Counted from the first letter of the stretch, positions 7,921 through 18,409 are shown. The stretch is 26,138 nt of DNA from Chara braunii (GCA_003427395.1 BFEA01000508.1:893042-919179); one strand, 5' to 3'. A program made the numbers and translations. The notes: generated by a model not told the origin, from the sequence alone.

Positions 7921-8300
7921 TCTTGTATAAATCTTGGCAAACCACTTTTTCTTCGGGAAGCGCTGCCGAAATTTCTACAAAACCAAGGAGTTAGTCATAT
8001 TTTGACTTTTCAAAAGTTCAACTTATCTAAATTTCACAAATGGCTTAGTAAAAATTTGGAAAGACTCTTATTCTAAAGGGAGTGTTGCCCAAAGTTTTGC
8101 TAATTCAGTGAGTTAGACAAAATTGAACTTTGGGAAGTCAAAGTTATTTCTGGATTTTTGACTTAGCTTTGTATAAATTTTGGAACGCTACTTTTCCTAC
8201 GGGAAGCGATGCCAAAATTTCCACAAATGTAAGGAGTTAGTTAAATTTTGTCTTGATAAAACTCAAGTCTTATGTTTGAGTTCACATCTGACTTAGTTAA
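7921..8300 (+). repeat. Three 123-bp diverged tandem repeats
   Basis: Copies begin near 7922, 8045 and 8168. Each runs TATAAATTTTGG, then a segment around CTACGGGAAGCGATGCC (centred near 7954, 8077 and 8200), then AAATTTCTACAAA, GGAGTTAG, a TTTTGACTT-like stretch and a closing CTTAG. A partial unit precedes them (about 7830-7920). The arrangement is satellite-like or a repeated leader of a retroelement. No protein is encoded. Confidence 0.65.
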
Positions 8301-8990
8301 ATTTTCTTAGTTTAGAGGAGATAAACTCTATTTTGATGGATGATGATTCTGGTAATCCACTCTGTATATGAGAGATTTTGCCATAAGTCTACCTTTCCTT
8401 AGGTACTGACTTAGAGGTAGAGTTAGGCTTGGTTATCAGGAGAGTCTTGTGTTACAGGTCCTCTTGATCGTTTCGATTCAAGATTTAGACTAGTTTCAGC
8501 TTTGATCCCACGAGGATCATCTTCTGTTATCACTGATAACATGCCAGTTGCCGATTCGTCGGTCCACAACTCAACTTTAATCCATTCTCGTTACCCAACC
8601 TAAAAGGCTTTAGCCTTGATGATTCTTATTGTTTTGTTAAGGTTTTCCCTCAGACTTTTATTGAATGGTTATTTAACAAAGGTACAGAGTATTTATTTTG
8701 GAAAGTTGGACAAAGGTTGCGGTTTGCATGGCTAAAGCAAGGGGTATGAGTACAGAGAATGTTGAAGTTGACCATGTGTAGTGTGTTGACTTTTGGTTGA
8801 TTTTTTGATGTGATTACAGATATGTTTTGTGGTTTGGACTTTGGAATTGACTGTCTGCGATCAAATACATATATGGCTGGGAGGAGTCTCACTGTGATTG
8901 TGAGAAGTAATCATCATCATATATTTATTCCCCTCTCTATATATATGTACATACCTATGTTTGAGTACTCGCGTGACCTAAAAACCCACG
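8301..8990. other. Non-coding stretch with a 17-base palindrome
   Basis: No gene is recognised. At 8525-8541 TGTTATCACTGATAACA is a perfect palindrome with eight-base arms and one central base. A GATCC/GGATC pair lies just before it (8504-8517). Remaining open frames are short and lack family signatures. Confidence 0.4.
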
Positions 8991-9571
8991 CTTAAACCAC
9001 CAGTACCTCCGCCAGTGTTAAAAAATTACGATGTCTTGGCCAGTGCCCGAACTTTTCAGGGTGAAACACAGGGTCGACAATGTCCCATAAATCTGAATTT
9101 TATAGTGACGAAAAAAGGGAAGAAAACAAATGCTTTCTCTACTGCAATGATGTCGGGCTGGGTAGTCCAGGAGACCGTGCTTGCAATCTTCCTCCACAGA
9201 ATGCACCTTACAGGTAAGGCGGTCACATTCTGAATATTATTGTTTTCTTTTTTTTGTTGGTCGTGTGTTTCTTATGAGTCTCCTGTCCGTGAATTACTCA
9301 AGCTGTGTTTTGTCAGAGGATTGTAAGGCTCATCACACCGGCACTTAGGGGAATGTATTCAGCCATTTTCACGGTCGGATCCATGTACCCATTTTTTTCC
9401 CTTTTTATTCTCTTTTTGTAATCTGACAACCTGATCACGGGGTTGAGATGCCCTCATTGAGGGCACACTCACACTACCACTTCCAATAATGTATACAACT
9501 GCAATCACGACCACACTTTGTTTCCTTTTTTTTTATATTCTTTTCTGAGGTTCACGGCCGCAACGTTTCTC

Positions 9572-9614
<43 letters not shown>

Positions 9615-9728
9615 CTTTCCGTGAGAGTACCAGAAAGAAAACGAAGTGGTACCCAGGCTCGACAAAACTCGGAGCGTAGTGAAATTCAGCATCGACAAAA
9701 ACCGGTTCGGAGGTACTGGTGGTTTAAG
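8991..9728. repeat. 21-bp perfect inverted repeat pair flanking a small spliced ORF
   Basis: Positions 8991-9011 and 9708-9728 are exact reverse complements over 21 bases (CTTAAACCACCAGTACCTCC plus a final G on the left arm). The arms are about 700 bases apart and enclose the ORF at 9080-9326 and the poly(T) run. They could be termini of an element, two copies of a dispersed motif, or chance retention inside older repeats. Sequence outside the 21 bases shows only weak similarity. Confidence 0.55.
9080..9326 (+). CDS. Two-exon 47-aa ORF model, unknown
   Basis: An ATG at 9080, preceded in frame by TGA, opens a 134-base exon that ends at 9213 in a textbook donor, TTACAG|GTAAGG. The best acceptor is GTGTTTTGTCAG at 9316, giving a 103-base intron; the joined frame then stops at TAA 9324-9326. 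The peptide is acidic then Cys-containing (SEFYSDEKREENKCFLYCND), followed by VGLGSPGDRACNLPPQNAPYR. No family is recognised. Two other frames are also open across the first exon, so coding status rests on the start and splice signals only. An alternative acceptor two bases later would extend the frame by about 30 codons. Confidence 0.33.
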
Positions 9729-10020
9729 GGTTTAATTGGAGCGGAGATTGAAAGAGGAAAAAAGACTCCCTTCCTTTATCGTTTTTGCTTCTTAAAATTT
9801 ATTAGTCGGACATTGGTTCTGGGCCTGGATTCGAGGTCCTTGTTCAGGACATCCCAGGTCCTAGACTCAGCGAGGAAGGGATCATCCCCCGCGCAGAGCC
9901 TATTTGTCCTGCCCACCGGGACACTCCGCCTAAGGGCCGAAGGTGCCGCAGACGCCGAACGACTGTTTCTTCAGCCGTGCAATATCGTGAAGGGATCAAC
10001 CCTCACGATACTTCGAGATT
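9573..10020 (-). mobile_element. Minus-strand retroposon with 42-base poly(A) tail
   Basis: A run of 42 T (9573-9614) is the poly(A) tail of an insertion read on the minus strand. The body upstream on that strand contains a B-box-like CCTCGAATCCAGG (about 9825-9837), consistent with a tRNA-derived SINE, though its A box is poor. The 5' end is placed only roughly. I could not find a matching target-site duplication. A 182-codon plus frame across the region (9621-10169) is taken as fortuitous. Confidence 0.45.
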
Positions 10021-10383
10021 GGCACTTAATTGTCATAAGTGGTACTCGGATCCACGAGGTACCGCTTGATTATGGGCACTACATAGTACGTCATCATTGC
10101 GACTGCTTGCGTATTCATGCATTGCTAGTCGATATGGGAAGACTCTGTGTCCGCGCGGTTTTATATTAAGTCTCGCGCGCGTTGCCTATCCGATTTACGG
10201 GTCGGAAGGTTATGGGATGACTCACAAAAAGGTTGTGTCGTTTGTTTTGTGTCGTTCCGTGTGTGTGTCCGTGTTGTGGTGTAATGCGTGGTGAGTGAGA
10301 TGCGTCCTAGTCGACCGACGATGAGTTCCCCTTGGGACTTCAGCCCCCCAATGCGTCGGTTCGCGTGTGGGTCCGATAGAGGT

Positions 10384-10708
10384 GGGGTACCCCCTATGCT
10401 ACAGAGAACGAGAAACGCCCTCGGATGGTCCACCTCTGCGATTGCAACTGATTAGCTTTCGTATTGTGGACTGGTAGCTCGGAGGGGATACGCCCACTGA
10501 AGGAAGGTAACAACTCCCCCAAGTGGAGGCAAGTTGTACCCTCGCGTTGACCCTATCCTGTCGTAGGGGCTCGTGAGAGGTATGGCTGGTGCACTCGGCA
10601 GGACCGGCTTGTGGAAGCTCCATGTGTATCGTGACGAGAGTAAACCAACTCCTGCGTGACATGGCCGGGAGGGTTCTGCACTGCGTGGGACCGATGCGCT
10701 TGACACCA
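10384..10708 (+). repeat. Dispersed SINE-like repeat, copy 1 (plus)
   Basis: This 325-base segment is homologous to the reverse complement of 21525-21838. Shared blocks in order include TATGCTACAG, AAACGCCCTCGG, GGTAGCTC, GGGATACGCC, AAGTTGTACC, TCGTGAGAGGTAT and CCTGCGTGACA. An A-box-like TAGCTCGGAGGG is at 10475-10486, and a small T-arm-like hairpin around AAGTTGT follows about 50 bases later, but its loop lacks a proper B box. The family therefore looks tRNA-derived without being provably Pol III driven. Confidence 0.6.
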
Positions 10709-11660
10709 CTCCACTCACACGGTTCCTTCCCTCTCACTGGTGGACCTCTTTCTCCACAAAACAACCCGCCTCCTTCCCCATCTCTCTCTCCACCTCCCGC
10801 CATGTCGCCCTTGAAGTCGACCGCATCAAGGGTTTCCTAATCGCTCTCCTCATCGCTCCCACACCCCATCCCCTACCGGTTCCCAATCCGATTCTCAGTT
10901 TGGTTCCCCATGACTCCAAACACAGAGATGTGGTGGTTCCTCCTCCCCCACAGGACAGACCCAACACTCCCCCTCCACACTGGTGAGTGTCATTGCTGCT
11001 CAAACTATATTGTCTGTTGCGACACATTTATTGACGTTTGCCGATTTGACCACTGTTGTAGATGTTGCTGCCCAGATACCAGTATCCGGCCAGACAGTTT
11101 CGTATACCCATCCCCGTGTTGCTTCCCAGCTTCCCGCACCGGTCGCGACACTACGGTCCGGAGCCCTCCCTCCTCCTCTTATCCCCTCACTTCCACCTCA
11201 GGGCTTCTTACAGTTGGCTAGAGTATCGTGACCATGTCCGACTCCTCCACCTCCAACCTTGCACACCCAGCGAGTGGCTACCTTGCAGGCCACCATGACG
11301 CAGATATAAGTGGAGATAATCACCTTGAGACTGCCTCACCCTTCACAAGCTACTCACCCTTCATCTTTCCTCACCAGTACTCCTTCGATCTTGCAAGCTC
11401 GTATCCCTGAACCTGCTCCCCCGCCTCTACCCTCCTACCTCGCCATTCCAGCACAGGTGTGTACGAATGTTGCTTCCACCTCTGTTGGACCTTTCACCAG
11501 TGGCTACGACCCACAACCTGATATCAACGTTTTGCGGCTCTGCTTCGACATCAACTCGACTCCTACTTCATCGACACCATCAAGCACCTCGATGACTCGA
11601 TGACTTGGGAATATAGCGTTATCTTATCTTTCCTGCTCCCAGATTCGATTCCCTTCCTTA
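10709..11660 (+). pseudogene. Pro/Ser/Thr-rich broken frame, possibly gag-like
   Basis: Open segments in shifting plus frames encode Pro/Ser/Thr-rich peptide (for example VVVPPPPQDRPNTPPPHW and IPEPAPPPLPSYLAIPAQVC), interrupted by stops. A heptad-like stretch RVATLQATMTQI lies near 11275-11308, and DSYFIDTIKHLDDSMTWEYS near 11553-11612. Composition and decay recall a retrotransposon gag region, but I see no zinc knuckle, protease or LTR, so this is a guess. A donor-like CTG|GTGAGT at 10982 with an acceptor near 11062 would create a stop, arguing against a simple spliced gene. Confidence 0.3.
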
Positions 11661-12579
11661 CTACCTTCATCACCTTAGTGTCGGCCATTGAATGCTTTTA
11701 GCTAGGCATATCTCCACCCTATCTCAGACTCCACTTTCATGGTTGACCTTGCATGGTATTACCCTTTTGTTCAACGTTACCTGCCTTGCTGGTCTATCTG
11801 TTAGGGTCATTGGTTTGGTTTCACTGTCATTCCCTCGCCCTTAGCCTGATGACCCATTCCATCTTCGTGTGTGACTGCCTTTACGAGTTTCTATTCTTAG
11901 GCTGCATTCACCCCGTTTGAGATCATCCCACTCTTAGTGGTTCAGCGACACGACATTATCTTGTGACACATTGCTATCTTTTGCTTCCAGAACTGAAGCA
12001 ATTATCTCTAGGACTTTTTAGTTGTACACTGCTACATTTCATTTCCTGTTGTTAGCTAGGATGTGTATATCATACATTTGCTTTCGCTATGACATTATGA
12101 AGCTTAGGCTGCATCGCATAGACTCTGCATGGTGCTTGCTCTACATCCTAGATTATCAACTTTATTGTTTACAGAGTTCCGCTGCTTTTGCGGAAGCGTG
12201 TTTATGACTCTTGCGATCCACTACGGGTCTGAGGATCGTGCAGTGTGTCTCTAGCTGCCCTGACCTAGAGCCAAGGCTATATGATTATTTTGCTTACTCT
12301 GCCTGTGGGACCAGGTTGTGGCCTGCCGTGTGCTCATTCGGCCTAGTCGAGTCCTACCCGGTACCACTGTCGGTACCAGGCCAGTCCAATACAGTCAGTT
12401 CGCTGGGGGTATACCCTAGTTGCATTCTGTTTTCAGTCTCATTCTTCATCTGCACAGTTTGGAGTATGTGCATGTTGAGTCTGCGTCGGAGTTGCGTTGT
12501 CGCTTCCAACTTCATTTTCATCTCCCTCATCTCATCCCTTCATCTCGATCCTGATGAACCGACATCCCGCCAGATCGGT
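11661..12579. other. No clear gene; one uninterrupted 155-codon plus frame
   Basis: The stretch is CT-rich with scattered short frames. From 12211 to 12678 one plus frame is open for 155 codons and hydrophobic in the middle, but its end overlaps the LINE remains in another frame. It has no recognisable motif and is probably fortuitous. Confidence 0.35.
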
Positions 12580-14253
12580 CATGGCCGACACGTTTTTTTC
12601 GGAAACCGTTTGACAAACCTGATGGTGGTTTTATTTCCAAAGTGGGATGGGATACGATCTGTTTTTCAAGGAAGGTGACCTAAGTATGTTAGACCCTGGG
12701 AACCAAAGCTTTGCCATGTTAGCTGAATGATTCATAAATGGGATCTTTTATATCAACGAGGACCACTGGGTTTTCATGGCCAAAGTAATTGTGGCCAGAG
12801 AATGGGAACTGCCTAGACTCAGGGACGTTTGACTCTGTTGCATGATGGACTCTTATCTTCGCAGACAAGTGAAGTCTGTCTTTTGGCAAGGAGTGTTACT
12901 CACATGGAAAAGGATAATAAAAACATATGGATAAAATTGGCTAGAAAAAAAGATGTGTTAAACCAATGTCTGTTCGAAAACCTCTTCATAAGGGATTATA
13001 ACGGAATGCCTTTCTCTATGGAAACTGATCTAGTGAATTTGGCAGAAGTTGGATTCAACAGGGGTCCTTCGGATTTTCGACTTATGGAATGAGATATGCG
13101 GGTGCTAGATATCCATAGAAGATCTTGGACAAAAACCGAGTAGGGTATGGGAAATAGAGGAAAGAGTGGCTCTGATGGAAAATGTCATACGAGTAGAGTG
13201 GAGGAACCTGTTGTTTTCAGTATCAACGGATCCGACGAGCACATGGTATAGGGCAGCAAACCCAAAGGGTGAAACGTCCTATTGAAAATTACCAACAGAT
13301 TGTACCAGAGCCTCTCATAAATGAGACTTGCATCCCTCTAACAACCCAGACCTCCTCGAGGTAGAAGAAAGCAGTGGGGATGGGAACATGTGCACTCAGA
13401 GACCATTGAGTCAACTCACACAAATCAAACTTAGAGAGAAATGATATAAATTCGGCTCCCGCCATGTATTATCTTGCAAAACGGTTTGTCAATCCGAAAA
13501 ATTAAACTATAGACTCAACGATGTGGTGTTGGCAGAACCCATAAAGTTGGCTATCCAGTATTCCCGTTTACATGGATACAGACCTGTAGGTTATCTCACC
13601 TCCAGTTATTATAGCAGCGCAACGACTATCTTACCAAGATGCTGATAATAAATTTATCGCATCCCCTCTTAGAGAGCGCCAACTCTATTATGGTTATTGT
13701 TCCTAATCGTAATGCCCTCGGCATTGTTGCCTTACAGCAGGATGTCAATTGAACTAATATGCAAAGGTGCAAATGACCTTTAAATCTACGGTGCACCTCT
13801 GATTGATTTGCCCGCTCTCAAAGCGGATCTAGAACTGGTGGAGACTTCATTGGGGCAACATTCGTAACTTTTATTTAAAAGGGATGAAGACTTGATCTTA
13901 TTCGGTGTGCATCAGCAGGCAAGCACGCAAGAAAAAAGTTGGAAATACATGACATAAATCATAAGAGTGGTAATTTTTTGTATCATCTGGGAGGAAAGTA
14001 ACACGATTGTATCCAAGAGAAAATTCATCTCTGACCAGGCATTTAAAGCAAAAATCAAACATAAAATATATGGCAATGAGGCGTGACTAAAGGAGAAAGG
14101 TCTTTCATTCTCGAAACAGTCGGTCTGACCTGTTTTGGTTTCACAATACTTGGGCTAGAGACGAAAGTCTAATGGAGGTGATAAAGTCTAAGTTGGTTCC
14201 ATGTAGATCATTAATTAGTTTTCTCGGTAGAAGGGCAATAACCGATAGGTAAG
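12580..14253 (+). pseudogene. 3' half of a dead plant-type LINE ORF2
   Basis: Frameshifted plus-strand frames follow the order of a plant LINE ORF2 downstream of the reverse transcriptase. It starts with GGFISKVGWDTICFSR (about 12620), then the decayed GGLG-x-DP block (GDLSMLDPGNQSFAMLA, about 12675), REWELPRLRDV, DVLNQCLFEN (12952), an LWNEI block after a frameshift near 13085, and RVEWRNLLF (13194). Near the C-terminus are FCIIWEESNTIVSKRKF and RSDLFWFHNTWARDESLMEV, with a stop at about 14249. Conserved Trp and IW-E-N-TIV residues match the C-terminal region of these proteins. Several stops and shifts show it is inactive. The catalytic part is absent (5'-truncated) and no poly(A) is seen. 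Confidence 0.7.
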
Positions 14254-14743
14254 AGTAGTGGGATGACACCTTTTGATACAAGGAATGACTTTTGGTTCGC
14301 TTGGTGCTAAGTCGTCGAGGAACCTATTGGGTATGAGATAGGGTCCCGATGTAGCACTGTGTATCAATCGTAGGGGCAAAGGTTAGCAAGAGTTCACAAA
14401 TTAGGTGGTCGTTAGCTTTAGATATGACCTTAGCAATAACATTATAGACTAGGGGTTGAGACATAGGTACCCGGTCTCCGTTTTCGCATAAGGAAGGCAA
14501 TTGATGGAGGTCCGCGGGGATGGAGGGAGTATTGTAGGTAGGATGAAACTGTAGTAGGTTTTAGGGTCCGGAGTCAGGGTCTATGTAGTTATTATCTTTG
14601 TACAGCATAGTTATAGCCTCTTGGTCCCAAGACCTATGGGCTGGCCTTAGGCCTTTGTATAATAAAGAGGCGATTGTACAATAGTGGCTAGAGTAGTAGA
14701 TTAGTAATAACGTATGAAGTGGGCGTAGGGGAGTAGGCTGCAA
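14254..14743. other. Unassigned stretch after the LINE
   Basis: Probably partly 3' untranslated LINE sequence. No poly(A) tail, tRNA-like arm or credible ORF was found. A minus-strand frame of 94 codons (14561-14845) runs into the hairpin arm and is not convincing. Confidence 0.35.
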
Positions 14744-14866
14744 ACTCATCCAACTTAGCTCGCAGGCATAGCCTGCGGGTTTGTCATAGACCCAACAGTC
14801 AAGGCTTGAGTTGTTGTGTCTATGACAAACCCACATGCTATGCATGTAAGCTAAGTTGGATGATGC
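14744..14866. repeat. Large imperfect inverted repeat with nested palindromes
   Basis: Arms of about 55 bases (14744-14797 and 14812-14866) are reverse complements around a short spacer. Shared blocks are ATCCAACTTAGCT, GCATAGC and GGGTTTGTCATAGAC. Inside each arm is a second palindrome: CGCAGGCATAGCCTGCG on the left (14761-14777) and ACATGCTATGCATGT on the right. Where the arms differ inside that palindrome the partner base has usually changed too, so both inner palindromes survive. The right arm is also the start of the 410-bp tandem unit. Confidence 0.65.
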
Positions 14867-15615
14867 TTCTAGATACCAATCGGAAGTAATGTCGAGGATC
14901 CCTAACCTTGTACGTTGTTTATAAAATAAAATTCGAATTTTGAGTTAAACGAAAAGTCGGTCCTTGCATTAATTGCGCCCTCTCCAAGCAGTCCCACAAC
15001 TACTCCTTGACCACCACCAATTGTTATGCTTGCAGGGATCCCTTGTATAGGCTTAGGAGTAGTGGTAGGTAGGCAGTGAAATATGAAACCGAGAGAAAAA
15101 TATAGCTTAGAACACACTACAAAAAAAAGAAAAAAAAAAGAAAGAACATAGTTAATGCAGTATGACTTAGGAAGATGCACCATGTAACCATAAAACCTTA
15201 TGAAGCCCATAAGGCTTGAGTTGTTGGGTCTATGACAAACCCACATGCTATGCATGTAAGCTAAGTTGGATGATGCTTCTAGATACCAATCGGAAGTAAT
15301 GTTGAGGATCCCTGGCCTTGTACGCTGTTTATAAAATAAAATTCGAATTTTGAGTTAAACGAAAAGTCGGTCTTTGCATTAATTGCGCCCTCTCCAAGCA
15401 GTCCCACAACTACTCCTTGACCACCACCAATTGTTATGCTTGCAGGGAACCCTTGTATAGGCTTAGGAGTAGTGGTAGGTAGGTAGTGAAATATGAAACT
15501 GAGAGAAAAATATAGCTTAGAACACACTAAGAAAAAAAAAAGAAAGGACATAGTTAATACAGCATGACTTAGGAAGATGCACCATGTAACCATAAAATCT
15601 CATGAAGCCCATAAG
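14801..15615. repeat. 410-bp tandem duplication (two copies)
   Basis: Copy 1 is 14801-15210 and copy 2 is 15211 to about 15615, with only scattered substitutions and a length difference in a purine-rich A tract (15119-15144 versus 15530-15545). The unit starts AAGGCTTGAGTTGTTG and ends GAAGCCCAT. High identity indicates a recent duplication. Similar 94-117 codon minus frames in both copies simply reflect the repeat; they contain ITIGGGQGVVVGLLGEGAIN but no known family signature. Confidence 0.85.
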
Positions 15616-16053
15616 TTGAGCGTCATTTTTTCCTTTATTTTTTAGACTACCACAATCTGTGAGGAAAAAAACGAAAAATAACTGCATGCGAAACTTTGTC
15701 GAAAGCGTTAACGCAACACACCATTAAGTTGACCTAGATCAATGGTGTGACACAATTATTGTAAATTAAAAAATCAAAACAAATTTACTTAAAAAAAAAT
15801 AAAAATGTTGTTGATTTTTTTTTCATATTTTAGAAAAAGTTAAATGAAAAAAGAAATGAGGCAATTTGCTTTTATCCATATTTTTGAAAAAATGAGATTG
15901 AAAAAGAATATCGTCGAGTGAAACTCTCCTTGGTATATGCAACGCTCCGTGTGTACTGCGTAAAGTAGGAAATAGCGACCTCACTATAGTGTGGAACGAA
16001 CATGAAACTAATTCCTCACTCTGTGCATTCACCGCGCAAATGAGGGAAACTAG
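15616..16053. other. AT-rich spacer
   Basis: A- and T-rich sequence with short homopolymers. No gene, repeat unit or RNA signature is visible. Confidence 0.4.
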
Positions 16054-16178
16054 TGTCCTCCTACGTCTATCAGAGTGTCCTGCTACGTCTGTTAGCGTGT
16101 CCTCCCACATCTGTCAGAGTGTCCTCCCATGTCCGTCGGAGCGACCTCCCATGTCTGTTAGAGTGTCCTCCCACGAGG
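16054..16178. repeat. 22-bp minisatellite, about 5.5 copies
   Basis: Units start at 16054, 16076, 16098, 16120, 16142 and 16164 (partial). Consensus is TGTCCTCCCATGTCTGTTAG followed by AG. Copies differ at a few positions, mostly C/T. The unit is not a multiple of three, so apparent peptide repeats in the frames across it are not a protein repeat. Confidence 0.85.
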
Positions 16179-16254
16179 AGTAATGAGGGCTCAACGGAGC
16201 GCAATAGGGTAGGGGACATTGTATTTGGGTTCAATGAATTTTCTACGAATTTCT

Positions 16255-18409
16255 AGAAAAGAAAAACAACATGATGCATCTACCTACAGACTTATCAAGA
16301 CCCCCAAGAATCTTTCTTTTTCCTTGTTCTCTACCCGTATTATTCCCCACTCAATATTCAGGATGAACTGCACCAGAAGTAGGTGGGTGAAATTGTTCTA
16401 GTTTACGGTGGCTTCGAAGAGGAGTGAATACTCACACATAAAAGATTTCAGCATCAATAACTAGGAAATTGTATTCTTACAAACTGCAAAGAGGTTGTCA
16501 ACAAGTGCCTTTACACAACAATCATCTTCTGTGTGTAACTGCAGTCCTCTTGTATATGGATGACGGCGAAGCCAGTTCAACAACACTTGAAGTTGAAGGA
16601 CAACGATGAGAAGCACTAACGGGCATCCTTGCCTGGGAGATCTGAACAACGGGAAAGGCTCAGACAAATGACTATTGATCATGACTGACAAAGTGAAAAA
16701 AATGTATATAATTATGGTCCATGCATAAAAACCATTCCTAAATTTCATCCTCCTCATGGTGATGAGCACAAATGCTCATTCAACCTTGTCATACGCCTTT
16801 TCCAGATTAAGGAGGAATATTGTCATATCCATGTTCTTTCTCTAAACAATCTCCAAGGTCTCAATAGTTGTTGAAACTCGAACGCCCTTGCACGAATGCC
16901 CCCTCACCCTGTTCAGCCAGATCCGTTAGGTACTTGGCTAAACGGGGACGAAAGGTTTTCACCAATATCTTATACGAGACGTTCAAAAGAGAGATCGGGT
17001 GTCGGTTCTGCACCTTCGACTTGTCCTCTTTCTTGAACAATACGACGATAACTTCATGTGCCATTCCATTTATAAGACAACCTCTCATCAAGACTTCATT
17101 CAAGATTATTGGTCTCGTTGAGACCTTTTGAAACATATTGGGTTGCTACCGACTTGCGCTCCGTCTGGTCGTTCGAGGTGTCTTATAGTGCTTGTAGCGT
17201 CATAGGCATATGATAGTACAAATAAGAGTTGCATGTTGTACTTTGACGTTGAATTCATAAGCAATCTCACTCGGGCTTCAACATCTTTGTTGCACTTATT
17301 TTCTTCCTCGTGTTTTTGTTTTTACGTTCTTCCCGCTTCTTGTCTTCTCCTTCCATTCCTAATCCAATATCGAATGACTTAATCTTCTGCTGTGGCTACT
17401 TGATGCACTCATTTTCCAGCTAATGGTATGGAGGACTTTCGCCGAAATATCCTACTGCGACACTCTTCGTTATGTTATTGCTAGATCGAAGCCTGATGAT
17501 GAAAACAGGCGTTCACGCCAATCCAAATGATGCCCTCCCTACTAATGCTTTCATGATGTTTGTTGTTTGCTTGTTACCCTTTATCTTCCCTTCCCTTCTC
17601 ACATTATTGTATAATTCGACCTGAAGCAACATCCATTGCCATACTCTAGCCTACACAAAATAATCCTCAATTTGCTCTGTATAATTTTCACACTGAGATC
17701 ATCCGCTCTCGACGACTTCCCTTTCGCCATCAATCTCAAAGTTTGTTTTGTTTCCTCCATGATAGATCCAATCTTTCTAAGATAGGTAGCTTACTGTGGT
17801 GCCCTCCCATATGTTTGAGTTACTTGAGAGACTGGTATTCATGTCGTTTTGGGATCGCCTAGTGGTTAGCATCTCAATATAGTACATTCTTGCATATTAA
17901 AGCATGCTTGTAGCCCAGCACGCCGAGGGAACGATTTTGTCAAATGGATGCTTCAACACCACCGTGTGTTGCTGGTTTTCACTGGGTTGGAACTTTTTAA
18001 ATTTTGTTTTCGTCATCATATTACTGACCACGATGCCTTTCTCCTTCAATAACTCCGTCCACCTCCTTTGTTTTTCTGCCTGCAGACTGTCTTATTCCGC
18101 CAACCGTATTTCGCACGTTACTGCCCACACCATCATCGAGATAGGGTGCCCTTCTATGTGTTGTTCTGCCCCACCCTCTTCTTGCACTATGCCTCCTACT
18201 TGTTTCTGTTCCTGACCAAAATCTTTGAAACCACGTCTAGAATCTATGTGCTGATAGAAAGAGGCGGAAAAACCCTTTGCCTCCTCTATCCCTACATGCA
18301 AACGAATGTCTGTCACCACCGATTTGTGGTTGGACATCGGATTAATTATGTGACGGATTGTTGTCACCTTTTCAAGAATCAGATCCCTGACTAAAAGTAG
18401 TATAACCAC
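16255..18409 (-). pseudogene. Dead LINE ORF2: endonuclease end plus reverse transcriptase
   Basis: Minus-strand frames in order begin with the C-terminus of an APE-type endonuclease (18409 to 18240; DLILEKVTTIRHI, then SNHKSV where the family has S-D-H-K). A linker follows with MAKGKSSRADD (near 17715). Then come reverse transcriptase fingers/palm segments KVQNRHPISLLNVSYKILVK (about 17040-16960) and EGAFVQGRSSFNN. Motif A is seen as LNLEKAYDKV (about 16815-16785), followed by a stop, FPLFRSPRQGCPL, and the YxDD-box position seen as LVDNLF (about 16500-16485). After that come EYSLLFEATVN and KERFLGVLISL (about 16290). Catalytic Asp positions in motif A and the xDD box are Asn here, and several stops and frameshifts break the frame. 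It cannot be active. Confidence 0.8.

Noticed and set aside
9621-10169. 182-codon plus frame
   Set aside because: It starts in the poly(T) side of a minus-strand retroposon, has no family match, and overlaps SINE-like sequence.
12547-12585. CTGATGA followed by a CCGA/TCGG stem, a second hammerhead-like pattern
   Set aside because: The required GAAA box after the stem is missing (TCAT instead), and stem III is not evident.
12211-12678. 155-codon plus frame as a gene
   Set aside because: Its 3' part overlaps LINE ORF2 remains in a different frame, and it has no recognisable motif.
17485-17515. CTGATGATGAAAACAG resembling a hammerhead ribozyme core (CTGATGA ... GAAA)
   Set aside because: Only one base separates the two conserved boxes, so stem II cannot form; the sequence also lies inside a dead LINE.
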